Program-made: the position numbers and the translations under genes
Part shown: positions 1 to 7,602 of the stretch, piece by piece
Position numbering within the stretch: the stretch's first letter is position 1
How the letters are laid out: each line of letters begins with the position of its first letter
Assembly (NCBI GenBank): GCA_910584665.1
Contig: CAJUBL010000075.1
Coordinates: 1-11,595 of the forward strand
Direction: 5' to 3'
DNA length: 11,595 nt
From: an uncultured Muribaculaceae bacterium
GTDB taxonomy: Bacteria; Bacteroidota; Bacteroidia; Bacteroidales; Muribaculaceae
Notes under the pieces: model-generated
What the model was told of the DNA's origin: nothing
Database searches by the model: none
The model's input: the letters and a program-made list of their open reading frames with translations, nothing else

Positions 1-44
1 CAAAATATCTACGACTTTGGCAAACAATTAGTTGGCAATTAACT

Positions 45-215
45 GAGTATCCCTAATATACACAAATGCTCTTTATGCCAGATATAGTGGATTATAAAAA
101 GCAAGCTGTTGTAATAATATGATGACATATAATCTCGTTTGTTTAATATTTTGCGATAAATATATGGTAATAATTATTGTTTTGTAAATTTATATATATA
201 TTATAAATTTTAACA
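45..215 (-). repeat. Diverged copy of the NVEALA-operon promoter and leader (copy L)
   Basis: This stretch aligns almost without gaps to 3001-3175, the promoter and leader of the NVEALA gene. Positions 80-125 match 3035-3080 over the same 46-base length, and the core at 102-125 matches 3057-3080 at 22 of 24 bases. Both copies also share GAGTAT at 45/3001 and the block ATATATTTATCGC (minus-strand sense). The copy points leftward, so it should drive a gene beyond the left edge; by comparison with copy R the start codon should lie roughly 15-40 nt outside the window. The rest of 1-289 holds no gene I can support; a TTTGGCAAA at 16-24 resembles the palindrome at 2947-2962. Confidence 0.75.
157..188 (-). 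promoter_or_regulatory. Probable promoter of the next cassette to the left
   Basis: Read on the minus strand, TTTA (185-188), a 20-nt spacer and TATATTTA (157-164) fit the Bacteroidetes -33/-7 pattern with one mismatch in each box. The -7 box and the following ATCGC are identical to those of the NVEALA promoter at 3117-3148, and the spacing is the same. Transcription would run leftward out of the window. Confidence 0.55.
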
Positions 216-289
216 ATAAGAATGCGACAAGATGTTTTGTTTTCCATCATATGCAGATATCATTGCAACTTTGGTATATGGCCTGGTGT

Positions 290-1375
290 TTATAATTCAT
301 ATTTTAGAATATAATATCCATCAGCCGATGATTCACCAAGGGCATAAAGGTATTTGTCGTCGGGTGTCACGGCGATGGCTTTTACCCATTTATCCAGTTC
401 GAGCATGCGTTTCAGATTGCCGTCCCGGTCAAAAACGCGGACTGTTTTTGTCGCATATTGAGTAGTTTCTTTAACAATATCAAGTTCTCTCATTTGCTCT
501 GTTGTCATGCCGCAATACAACTCGTATGCATATTTATTACTTACAGTAAGGCTTAGGCAATAAAAAAAGGAAGTAGGTGTGAGTGCAGCCTGGATAACAT
601 CAGTTGCCGATTCAATAAGATATAGATCATTAGGATATGCGTCTACGATTTTTTTGTGTTTAATAGGCTCATTATCGAGATAGATAAATGTACGCATATC
701 GGCGTCTGCATAAGATGCCACTGCAAAACTCCCGTCGGGACTTATGCGTAGTTGGGGCTGATATAACCGAATGTTGGCTATTTCAGATAATTTGTTATCA
801 GTTAGATTTTTATCAGGAAAAGGAACTATAAATTCTTTCAGTTGCCCTGATTCCGATAAAATAGCGAACATGCCGTCGGCCGACCCGTTTGATGCAATAA
901 GATATCCATTGTTTAATATCCCAAAATATCCGGTAGGGACATATTGAGAAGCATTGTTGTCAACTTTTTGAGTAAGGTCACCAAATGTAAGATATGGACT
1001 GATCAGATATTCCTCAGAAATTTTAAAGGTCTTATGATTTATTATATCTGCAGTGAAGAATGACTTGTCGTTACTACAATATTGAACATTGTCAATCCAC
1101 ATAGCCTCCATCGGTCCTTTCCCTTTGCCTAAGGTGTTACAAAAATTGTTACCGTTTCGGTCAAAGAAACTTATCAATGTATCACATTTACTGGTATTTG
1201 CAATTACAAGCAGGTTTTCAGTTGCAGTAAGTGAGGCCGGTTTGGTTAAACATTCATCATCAATAAAGAGTGTAGATGTCAGACTTTCGGTAATCGGGGT
1301 ATCGCCATTATTGTTTTGACATGATACTATTGACAAACACGCAATACAGCCTGAGACAAAAGAAAGATTTTTCAT
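290..1375 (-). CDS. 6-bladed beta-propeller lipoprotein (BF3164 / TolB-like family)
   Basis: This 361-aa protein starts with a lipoprotein signal peptide: a short hydrophobic segment ends in I-V-S-C with the lipidated Cys at residue 19, followed by a polar Q-N-N-N-G linker. The rest reads as a beta-propeller, with short strands and turns such as ISPDGSFAVASYADAD and a final blade VFDRDGNLKRML then VTPDDKYLYAL. The assignment to the Bacteroidales BF3164/TolB-like propeller lipoproteins rests on this pattern and on the NVEALA neighbour, not on a search. It probably sits on the envelope; its molecular role is unknown. It is the last gene of the NVEALA operon, 69 nt after the preceding propeller gene, and no clear terminator follows before copy L of the leader. 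Confidence 0.8.
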   Translation of the reverse strand: MKNLSFVSGCIACLSIVSCQNNNGDTPITESLTSTLFIDDECLTKPASLTATENLLVIANTSKCDTLISFFDRNGNNFCNTLGKGKGPMEAMWIDNVQYCSNDKSFFTADIINHKTFKISEEYLISPYLTFGDLTQKVDNNASQYVPTGYFGILNNGYLIASNGSADGMFAILSESGQLKEFIVPFPDKNLTDNKLSEIANIRLYQPQLRISPDGSFAVASYADADMRTFIYLDNEPIKHKKIVDAYPNDLYLIESATDVIQAALTPTSFFYCLSLTVSNKYAYELYCGMTTEQMRELDIVKETTQYATKTVRVFDRDGNLKRMLELDKWVKAIAVTPDDKYLYALGESSADGYYILKYEL

Positions 1376-1444
1376 GGTTAATTTATTTGATTAATTTATA
1401 TATTCATTGCGACTACTGGCCGATGTGACAATCATATGCATACG

Positions 1445-2596
1445 CTATTTTATATTAAATAGTACTATAATCGGGTTGGCATCGGTGCCGTTCATCTCTA
1501 TGATGTTCTTAAGTTCAGAGTCCAAATCTTCATTATTGCTGTCCAAGTAGCCAGGATTGATTATTGCGATATATTTATCTGACATTGTTTCGCTTATCAG
1601 ATAGCTTATCTTTCCAAGTTTCAGGTCTTTGGCAAATCGGTCACGGGAGAATGTCGTTACTTCTCCGCTTTCTTTATTGTAGAAACTCATAAAACGTTCC
1701 CGATTTATTATGTACGAAATCATGATGCTTCCTGAAGTTTCCTTTATCTCATAATGTGATATATACCGGGAATCATATAGTTTGGTAGCAAAGAATTCCG
1801 TGCCGTCGTTACTTTCTTTTTCAAGCCATTCTATCGGAGCGAGGCTTTTGTTTTTTACTTTTGCTTTCCATCGGGGCGTTGCGCTGTTCCGGTTTATCTC
1901 ATAGACAGTCATGTCGCCATATATCTTATATCCATAGATTTTATTCGAGAAAGAATAGAAAGGATGTGATGTGCCTGTATAGTAGCCGGATGTGAAACCT
2001 GCCCTTACGAAACTGTTTTCAACAGTGCCGTCATAATCTGTTATCGTAAAAACTTTTATCTTATCAAGATCATCTTCATTGTAATTATATGTATTCCATA
2101 TAAGATAATCATTGGCGGAGACACATCCTGTCGTAATCATATTCCTGATGCTGTAATCCTCTGACAGCATATGATTGTCAAGGGAATAGTATAGCAGACG
2201 ATTCTGATTATCATCATAAATACCTATCAATCGTTTATCGGTATTCACAAAAAAAGATTTTATGGTGATGTATTCACCTGCTCCCTGTCCCCGACGACCG
2301 ATTGTTGAGATAAACTTTCCGTCATTGTCGAAACAGAAAAGTTGATTGGTTTGCGAATCGGAGACAAATATCCGGTTATCGGTCTGATAAATATCGTCAA
2401 TGCTCCCCACTATTGATTCGGCATCGGTTTGTAATGTAAGGAATTCAACTTCAATGACATCGGAACTATTCACGACGTCAAGGTTTTCACCAAACTGTAT
2501 GACAGGCACATCAGTATCGACTTCGTCTGTACTATACTTATTATTACAGCTATAGAAAGAAATAGCAATCAGGCTTATAGTGAGTTTTGATTTCAT
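1445..2596 (-). CDS. 6-bladed beta-propeller lipoprotein (NHL-like, DUF5128-type)
   Basis: This 383-aa protein begins with a hydrophobic segment ending F-Y-S-C-N-N-K. Cys17 is the probable lipidation site, although Phe at -3 makes the lipobox imperfect. The mature part shows propeller-blade motifs: residues IDDIYQTDNRIFVSDSQTN, then LFCFDNDGKFISTIG and the loop RRGQGAGEY, typical of Bacteroidales 6-bladed propeller proteins. No catalytic motif is visible. It is the second gene of the operon, downstream of the NVEALA peptide and a strong hairpin that ends 13 nt before its ATG, so its translation or dosage may be set separately from the peptide. Function is unknown; a surface sensor or partner for the exported peptide is inference only. 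Confidence 0.82.
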   Translation of the reverse strand: MKSKLTISLIAISFYSCNNKYSTDEVDTDVPVIQFGENLDVVNSSDVIEVEFLTLQTDAESIVGSIDDIYQTDNRIFVSDSQTNQLFCFDNDGKFISTIGRRGQGAGEYITIKSFFVNTDKRLIGIYDDNQNRLLYYSLDNHMLSEDYSIRNMITTGCVSANDYLIWNTYNYNEDDLDKIKVFTITDYDGTVENSFVRAGFTSGYYTGTSHPFYSFSNKIYGYKIYGDMTVYEINRNSATPRWKAKVKNKSLAPIEWLEKESNDGTEFFATKLYDSRYISHYEIKETSGSIMISYIINRERFMSFYNKESGEVTTFSRDRFAKDLKLGKISYLISETMSDKYIAIINPGYLDSNNEDLDSELKNIIEMNGTDANPIIVLFNIK

Positions 2597-2609
2597 GGCA
2601 TAATTAATT

Positions 2610-2665
2610 ATAGGTGTTGCATATTAGTAATCGATTATAATAATACAGGAATATGCAACACCTAT
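2610..2665 (-). promoter_or_regulatory. Perfect 16-bp hairpin between NVEALA gene and lipoprotein gene
   Basis: Arms 2610-2625 and 2650-2665 (core AGGTGTTGCATATT and its complement) pair perfectly over 16 bp around a 24-nt loop. On the minus-strand transcript the hairpin begins 14 nt after the NVEALA stop codon and ends 13 nt before the lipoprotein ATG. What follows is AATTAATTATGCC, not a U-run, so it does not look like a canonical intrinsic terminator. Plausible roles are 3'-end protection or processing that sets peptide-to-lipoprotein dosage, or partial attenuation. Confidence 0.8.
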
Positions 2666-2679
2666 TGGTTTATTTTAAA

Positions 2680-2919
2680 TTAGGGGAAGCGGCAACATAA
2701 TGTACCCGAACCGCTACAATTTAATTTGTTTTTTTCTTGGTCGGCCTCAACCTTTGAAAATGTGCAGTTTGCCTCAATTTCACCATCAGCGAGAGCTTCG
2801 ATGTTGGCCATCATGATGTCTGAGATTTGTTCACTATTGCTGTTGCCGGTCCGGAGACCTAAGTATCCGGCGGTAGTGATTGCTGCGGCAATGGCGGCGG
2901 AGAAAATGATTTTCTTCAT
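2680..2919 (-). CDS. NVEALA-type exported Cys-containing peptide
   Basis: This 79-aa product has a positively charged start (MKK), a hydrophobic Ala-rich export segment at about residues 4-22, and the motif N39-I-E-A-L-A44, a one-residue variant of the NVEALA signature (Pfam NVEALA, Bacteroidales). The short mature tail holds four cysteines (52, 68, 75, 76), including a C-C pair near the C-terminus, so disulfides are likely once exported. The family has no established function that I can state. It is the first gene of the operon with two propeller lipoproteins and has its own promoter and a leader of about 190 nt. Length, motif position and context all match the family. The ATG at 2919 follows an AT-rich stretch, as is usual for weak Bacteroidetes ribosome-binding sites. 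Confidence 0.88.
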   Translation of the reverse strand: MKKIIFSAAIAAAITTAGYLGLRTGNSNSEQISDIMMANIEALADGEIEANCTFSKVEADQEKNKLNCSGSGTLCCRFP

Positions 2920-2946
2920 GATTATTAAATTTTAGTTATTAATATT

Positions 2947-2962
2947 AGTTTGCCGGCAAACT
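2947..2962. promoter_or_regulatory. Perfect 16-bp palindrome upstream of the NVEALA start
   Basis: AGTTTGCCGGCAAACT is a perfect palindrome lying 28-43 nt before the NVEALA ATG and inside the transcribed leader. It could be a DNA operator or a small RNA hairpin (6-bp stem, CCGG loop). Copy L of the leader has only the shorter TTTGGCAAA at 16-24 in the equivalent place. Confidence 0.5.
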
Positions 2963-3000
2963 GTTGGGTTTATTTATACCTGTCAATTGTACACTTGACG

Positions 3001-3175
3001 GAGTATTTCTTATGGGCGTAAATGCCTGTTGTGTCAGATATGGTGAATTGTGAAATCAAGCTGTTGTGATAATGTGATGATTCATGGTTCCTTGGCTTTA
3101 GAAATCTCTACAGCGATAAATATATTACAAAAATTAAAGTTTTCCAAAAAATATTATAATTTTTGTAAATTTTAA
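3001..3175 (-). repeat. NVEALA-operon leader and promoter (copy R)
   Basis: This is the right-hand member of the leader duplication described at 45-215. It contains the promoter and most of the untranslated leader of the NVEALA gene. The most conserved segment is 3035-3080. A short stem (GTCAA/TTGAC, minus strand) near 2980-3000 has a counterpart of different sequence in copy L (AGTT/AACT), which hints at conserved RNA structure. The leader encodes no peptide conserved between the copies. Confidence 0.75.
3117..3148 (-). promoter_or_regulatory. Promoter of the NVEALA operon
   Basis: On the minus strand TTTG (3145-3148), 20 nt, then TATATTTA (3117-3124) matches the Bacteroidetes -33/-7 consensus at all but one defined position. 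Spacing equals that of the metG promoter in this window. The predicted transcript starts near 3110, leaving a leader of about 190 nt before the ATG at 2919. Confidence 0.65.
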
Positions 3176-3180
3176 CCATC

Positions 3181-3315
3181 GGATAGGCAATATCTCTCAA
3201 TTTTCATTATGTGTGATTGTGGTCCTATCCTATTCAGACAGTACCTTGGTCTTCAAACAGAATATATAAGAGCTAATCTATTGATTATTATTGATATAAA
3301 CCATTGGCGGGATTC
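3181..3315. other. Intergenic stretch without recognisable gene
   Basis: Between the recO stop and the NVEALA promoter I find no ORF, tRNA or clear terminator. A 7-bp inverted repeat (GGATAGG 3181-3187, CCTATCC 3224-3230) with a long loop is the only structure seen, and it is too weak to call. Base composition shifts here from the GC-richer recO to AT-rich sequence. Confidence 0.4.
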
Positions 3316-4041
3316 TTAGCGGAAAAGAGTGCGGAGGACGTCGAGGGAGCGCATTGACTGCAGGGATGTGAAGTGCAGGGCGTAGTATTCTATGAGGCGG
3401 TCAAGAATAGTGTTGCGTTGTGTCGCGGTGAGTTTCCATCGTGAGAGATTGCGCGGTGTCATGCGCATGAGGATTACCGCCGCCTGTGCCTCGTCACGTT
3501 CCAGAAAACGTCCGTGCAGCGGTGCTGAATCCCTGAATACTCCGTCGACCATGTCAAACAGATAGCCGGGACGGTAGGTCGACACATCGGGCTCTATGCC
3601 GGCAAAGTGCATCATTCCGATCATGAAAAGCAGATGGAAGTTGGCCGTGCCGCGAACACCGGTGGAGTAGAACTCAAGCATGGAATCACAATAGTCAAAC
3701 AATAGTCCGTCGGGCATCGAGTCTCTCATCAGGGTGTTCATGAAATCGACTATAAACAGTGTGACGGCGGCTTTGACGGGATCCCCGCCGAGAGTGTGCG
3801 GAGAGCGCGGCATCACGTCGCGCATTGCGGGCAGGCGGTCGCTGTTGTCGCGAAGGTCGGCAACGCAGCTGAATCTGCTTCCGGGCATAAGCATGGCACG
3901 TCTGCGGGCCGCCTCACGGCCGTTTCCGGCCGACACGAGGAACGACATGCGCCCGCGCTGGCGTGTGTAGGCGCTGAGTATCGAGTGACGGTCGCTGTGC
4001 CGCACCGTGCGCAGGGCTATGCAGTCAAGAGAGGTATACAA
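3316..4041 (-). CDS. recO: DNA repair protein RecO
   Basis: RecO acts in RecF-pathway recombination, binding DNA and helping RecR load RecA on SSB-coated single strands. The 241-aa product starts LYTSLDCIALRTVRHSDRHS, the OB-fold opening typical of Bacteroidetes RecO, and continues into a helical C-terminal domain (LFDYCDSMLEFY, NFHLLFMIGMMHFAGIEPD, LLFDM-like segments). No Cys4 zinc finger is present. I chose the TTG at 4041, 14 nt after the ansA stop: the only in-frame ATG that would restore the N-terminus is at 4251, which would add 70 residues of non-RecO sequence and overlap ansA by 196 nt. An in-frame CTG overlapping the ansA stop is an alternative. It is the third gene of metG-ansA-recO; no clear terminator follows. 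Confidence 0.85.
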   Translation of the reverse strand: MYTSLDCIALRTVRHSDRHSILSAYTRQRGRMSFLVSAGNGREAARRRAMLMPGSRFSCVADLRDNSDRLPAMRDVMPRSPHTLGGDPVKAAVTLFIVDFMNTLMRDSMPDGLLFDYCDSMLEFYSTGVRGTANFHLLFMIGMMHFAGIEPDVSTYRPGYLFDMVDGVFRDSAPLHGRFLERDEAQAAVILMRMTPRNLSRWKLTATQRNTILDRLIEYYALHFTSLQSMRSLDVLRTLFR

Positions 4042-4055
4042 ACCGATGATTGTTG

Positions 4056-5111
<1,056 letters not shown>

Positions 5112-5117
5112 ATCGGT

Positions 5118-7163
5118 CTACTTGACTTGGGAGCCGGGGGTGACAGGGCCGGTGGGACCTACGACTACAAGTGAGCCGTCGGCGTTCTCGGCCGACAGGA
5201 TCATGCCCTGCGATTCCACCCCTTTGAGTCTGCGCGGAGGAAAGTTGGCTATGAAGCATACCTGCTTGCCCACGAGATCAGCCGGATCATAATACTTGGC
5301 TATGCCCGACACGATGGTGCGGTCTCCCATGCCGTCGTCGATCGTGAACCGGAGCAGCTTGTCGGCTTTCGGTACGCGTGCACATTCCTTTACAGTGCCG
5401 ACCCTGATATCAAGTTTCATGAACGTGTCGAAGTCGGTCGGCTCCTGCACGGGCTGTGGCTGCCACTGCTTCAGTTTATTCTCCTCTTTGATGCGTGCCA
5501 GACGGTCGAGCTGGGCCTGTATGGCATCATCCTCGATCTTCTCGAAGAGCAGTCCGGGTGTTCCGGTTACTGTACCGGGAGCCACAATGTTGTCGCGGCC
5601 AAGATCATCCCAGGTCATTTTGCCGAGGCGGAGGGTATCGGCGAGCTTGCGGGACATGAACGGCAGGAACGGCTCGAAGGCGATGGCTATGTTGGCACAT
5701 AGCTGTATGGCGGTGTACATTACCGTGGCCACACGTTCCATGTCGTCTGCCTTGGCGAGTTTCCAGGGTTCGGTCTCCTGCAGGTATCGGTTTCCCAGTC
5801 GGGCAATGTTCATAGCCTCTTTAAGAGCCTCGCGCAGGTGGAAAGTGTCGAGACATTCGCTCAGCCGTTCCTTTATCTCTGCGAGCTCGCGGAATGCGCC
5901 GGTCTCGGTGTCGGTGAGTGTGCCGGGAACGGGCACTGCTCCGTCGTAGTATTTGTGTGTGAGCACGAGCACACGGTTCACGAAGTTGCCCAGAATAGCC
6001 ACAAGCTCCGAGTTGTTGCGCTGCTGGAAGTCGCTCCATGTGAAGTCGTTGTCCTTGGTCTCGGGGGCGTTGGCCGTGAGCACATAGCGCAATACATCCT
6101 GTTTGCCCTCGAAGTCGCGCAGGTATTCATGGAGCCATACGGCCCAGTTTCGCGAGGTCGATATCTTGTCTCCCTCGAGGTTGAGGAACTCGTTGGCGGG
6201 GACATTGTCGGGAAGCTGATAACCGTCACCGTAGGCCATGAGCATGGCCGGGAACACGATGCAGTGGAATACGATGTTGTCCTTGCCGATGAAGTTGATG
6301 ATACGTGTCTCGGGATCTTTCCAGTATTTCTCCCAGCTGTCGGGCAACAGTTCTTTGGTGTTGGATATATAGCCTATGGGGGCGTCAAACCAAACGTACA
6401 GCACCTTACCGTCGGCACCCTCCACGGGTACCGGGACTCCCCAGTCAAGGTCGCGGCTCACGGCGCGTGGCTGTAGTCCGAGGTCTATCCATGACTTGCA
6501 CTGTCCGTATACATTGGTCTTCCACTCCCTGTGACCGTCGAGTATCCACTTGCTCAGTGCCGGCTCCCACTTGTCAAGGGGCAGATACCAGTGTCTGGTC
6601 TCGCGTAGCACCGGAGTGTTGCCGGTGATGGCGCTGCGGGGATTTATCAGATCGGTGGCGTTGAGCGACGTTCCGCACTTCTCGCACTGGTCACCGTAGG
6701 CGTGGTCATAGTGACAGTGGGGACACTCACCTGTGACATAGCGGTCGGCCAGGAACTGCCCGGCTTTCTCGTCGTATAGCTGCATCGATGTCTTCTCGAC
6801 AAACTCTCCCTTGTCGTACAGGTGGCGGAAGAATTCGGAAGCCGTCTCCGAGTGTATGTCGCTTGTGGTGCGTGAATAGATGTCAAACGAGATACCGAGC
6901 TCTTCCATCGAATCCCTGATGATCGTGTGATAGCGGTCGACGATATCCTGAGGTGTCACGCCCTCGTTCCTGGCTTTGATGGTGATGGGCACACCGTGCT
7001 CGTCGCTGCCGCCGATCATGATGACATCCTCACCCTTGAGGCGCAGATAGCGGGTGTAGATGTCGGCGGGAATGTATACACCGGCCAGATGCCCGATGTG
7101 GACCGGGCCGTTGGCATAGGGCAGGGCTGTGGTTACCAGCGTGCGTTTGAACTTCTTATCCAT
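5118..7163 (-). CDS. metG: Methionyl-tRNA synthetase with C-terminal tRNA-binding domain
   Basis: It charges tRNA-Met (elongator and initiator) in the cytoplasm. This 681-aa class I synthetase shows the HIGH motif (His22-Ile-Gly-His25) after PYANGP, a Cys4 zinc knuckle with C147, C150, C160 and C163, the KMSKS-equivalent K333-I-S-T-S337 followed by RNWAVWL, and a helical anticodon-binding domain. Residues 578-681 form the fused OB-fold tRNA-binding domain of the Trbp111/EMAP type (FMKLDIRVGTV, SGIAKYY, NFPPRRLKGVESQGMIL), which supports dimerisation. Full length and intact. It is the first gene of metG-ansA-recO, read from the promoter at 7213-7244 with a short leader of about 43 nt. No T-box or other riboswitch is evident upstream. 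Confidence 0.98.
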   Translation of the reverse strand: MDKKFKRTLVTTALPYANGPVHIGHLAGVYIPADIYTRYLRLKGEDVIMIGGSDEHGVPITIKARNEGVTPQDIVDRYHTIIRDSMEELGISFDIYSRTTSDIHSETASEFFRHLYDKGEFVEKTSMQLYDEKAGQFLADRYVTGECPHCHYDHAYGDQCEKCGTSLNATDLINPRSAITGNTPVLRETRHWYLPLDKWEPALSKWILDGHREWKTNVYGQCKSWIDLGLQPRAVSRDLDWGVPVPVEGADGKVLYVWFDAPIGYISNTKELLPDSWEKYWKDPETRIINFIGKDNIVFHCIVFPAMLMAYGDGYQLPDNVPANEFLNLEGDKISTSRNWAVWLHEYLRDFEGKQDVLRYVLTANAPETKDNDFTWSDFQQRNNSELVAILGNFVNRVLVLTHKYYDGAVPVPGTLTDTETGAFRELAEIKERLSECLDTFHLREALKEAMNIARLGNRYLQETEPWKLAKADDMERVATVMYTAIQLCANIAIAFEPFLPFMSRKLADTLRLGKMTWDDLGRDNIVAPGTVTGTPGLLFEKIEDDAIQAQLDRLARIKEENKLKQWQPQPVQEPTDFDTFMKLDIRVGTVKECARVPKADKLLRFTIDDGMGDRTIVSGIAKYYDPADLVGKQVCFIANFPPRRLKGVESQGMILSAENADGSLVVVGPTGPVTPGSQVK

Positions 7164-7212
7164 TGTCTTAGAGACTGTTCAGAATTTATATTACTTCGTT
7201 CTTATTTGGCTT

Positions 7213-7244
7213 CAAAGTTACGAATAAAGCATGACACAACCAAA
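7213..7244 (-). promoter_or_regulatory. Promoter of metG-ansA-recO
   Basis: On the minus strand TTTG (7241-7244), a 20-nt spacer and TAACTTTG (7213-7220) match the Bacteroidetes primary sigma-factor consensus TTTG / TAnnTTTG exactly. The start of transcription is expected near 7206-7208, about 43 nt before the metG ATG. Confidence 0.75.
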
Positions 7245-7263
7245 AAGTCGATATATAATGGAA

Positions 7264-7390
7264 GATTTTTGAAAAAACATGCCGTACGGTTGAACCTATT
7301 GGCTGTCTGGGATGTTATAATGTCACAAAGCAACAAAAGAGAGATAACTTTTCCATTGCTTAGAGATATAATGTGATAATGATTGGTTTA
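7264..7390. repeat. Interspersed direct repeat of about 127 bp, copy 1
   Basis: The segment from TTTTGAAAAAAC to GATTGGTTTA is repeated in the same orientation at 11469-11595. Identity is graded: the middle (about 7275-7312) is patchy, GTTATAATGTCACAAAGC is identical, a 2-nt indel follows, and the last 42 bases (7349-7390) are identical. Differences fall about equally on all three codon positions, and the indel shifts any frame, so I do not read it as coding. It lies between the metG promoter and a plus-strand terminator at 7392. No terminal inverted repeats or target duplications are visible. Confidence 0.8.
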
Positions 7391-7391
7391 A

Positions 7392-7434
7392 CCATGTGAG
7401 GCACGTCGGGATGACGCGCCTCACATGGCTTTTG
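7392..7434 (+). terminator. Rho-independent terminator, plus strand
   Basis: CCATGTGAGGC (7392-7402) pairs with GCCTCACATGG (7418-7428). After one mismatch, CGTC (7404-7407) and GACG (7413-7416) extend the stem around a 5-nt loop. CTTTTGTT follows on the plus strand; the minus-strand side has no U-run. No plus-strand protein gene precedes it, so what it terminates is probably a transcript running through the repeat at 7264-7390, or antisense transcription towards the protease gene. The following 7435-7602 is AT-rich leader sequence of the protease gene; I could not find a convincing promoter in it. Confidence 0.7.
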
Positions 7435-7602
7435 TTATTAGTCGGATATGTATGTGACTCAGCTGATATTCTGATTTTTTAATGTGATATGCGAATATGA
7501 TGTTTTTCTGTGATTTTATTTGTATTTTTACTTCGGAATTTCTGTCACGATTCGATCGCAGTCAACGTCTTTGTAAAAAATCACATATTATCTCATAATT
7601 TT

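Noticed and set aside
3056..3085. Mini-ORF MNHHIITTA in NVEALA leader copy R, with a 29-aa ORF at 39-128 in copy L
   Set aside because: The two ORFs start at aligned positions but in different frames, so no leader peptide is conserved. The shared nucleotide sequence is better explained as RNA or DNA signal.
3181..3230. 7-bp inverted repeat GGATAGG/CCTATCC as a recO terminator
   Set aside because: The loop is 36 nt and no U-run follows on the minus strand, so termination is not supported.
7358..7390. Shared 10-mer ATCACATTAT (minus strand) in the 127-bp repeat and the NVEALA leader
   Set aside because: Too short and AT-rich; flanking bases do not align, so chance is the simplest explanation.
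7510..7602. Upstream ATG at 7510 as start of the protease
   Set aside because: It would put 31 AT-rich-encoded residues ahead of a clear signal peptide beginning at 7603.
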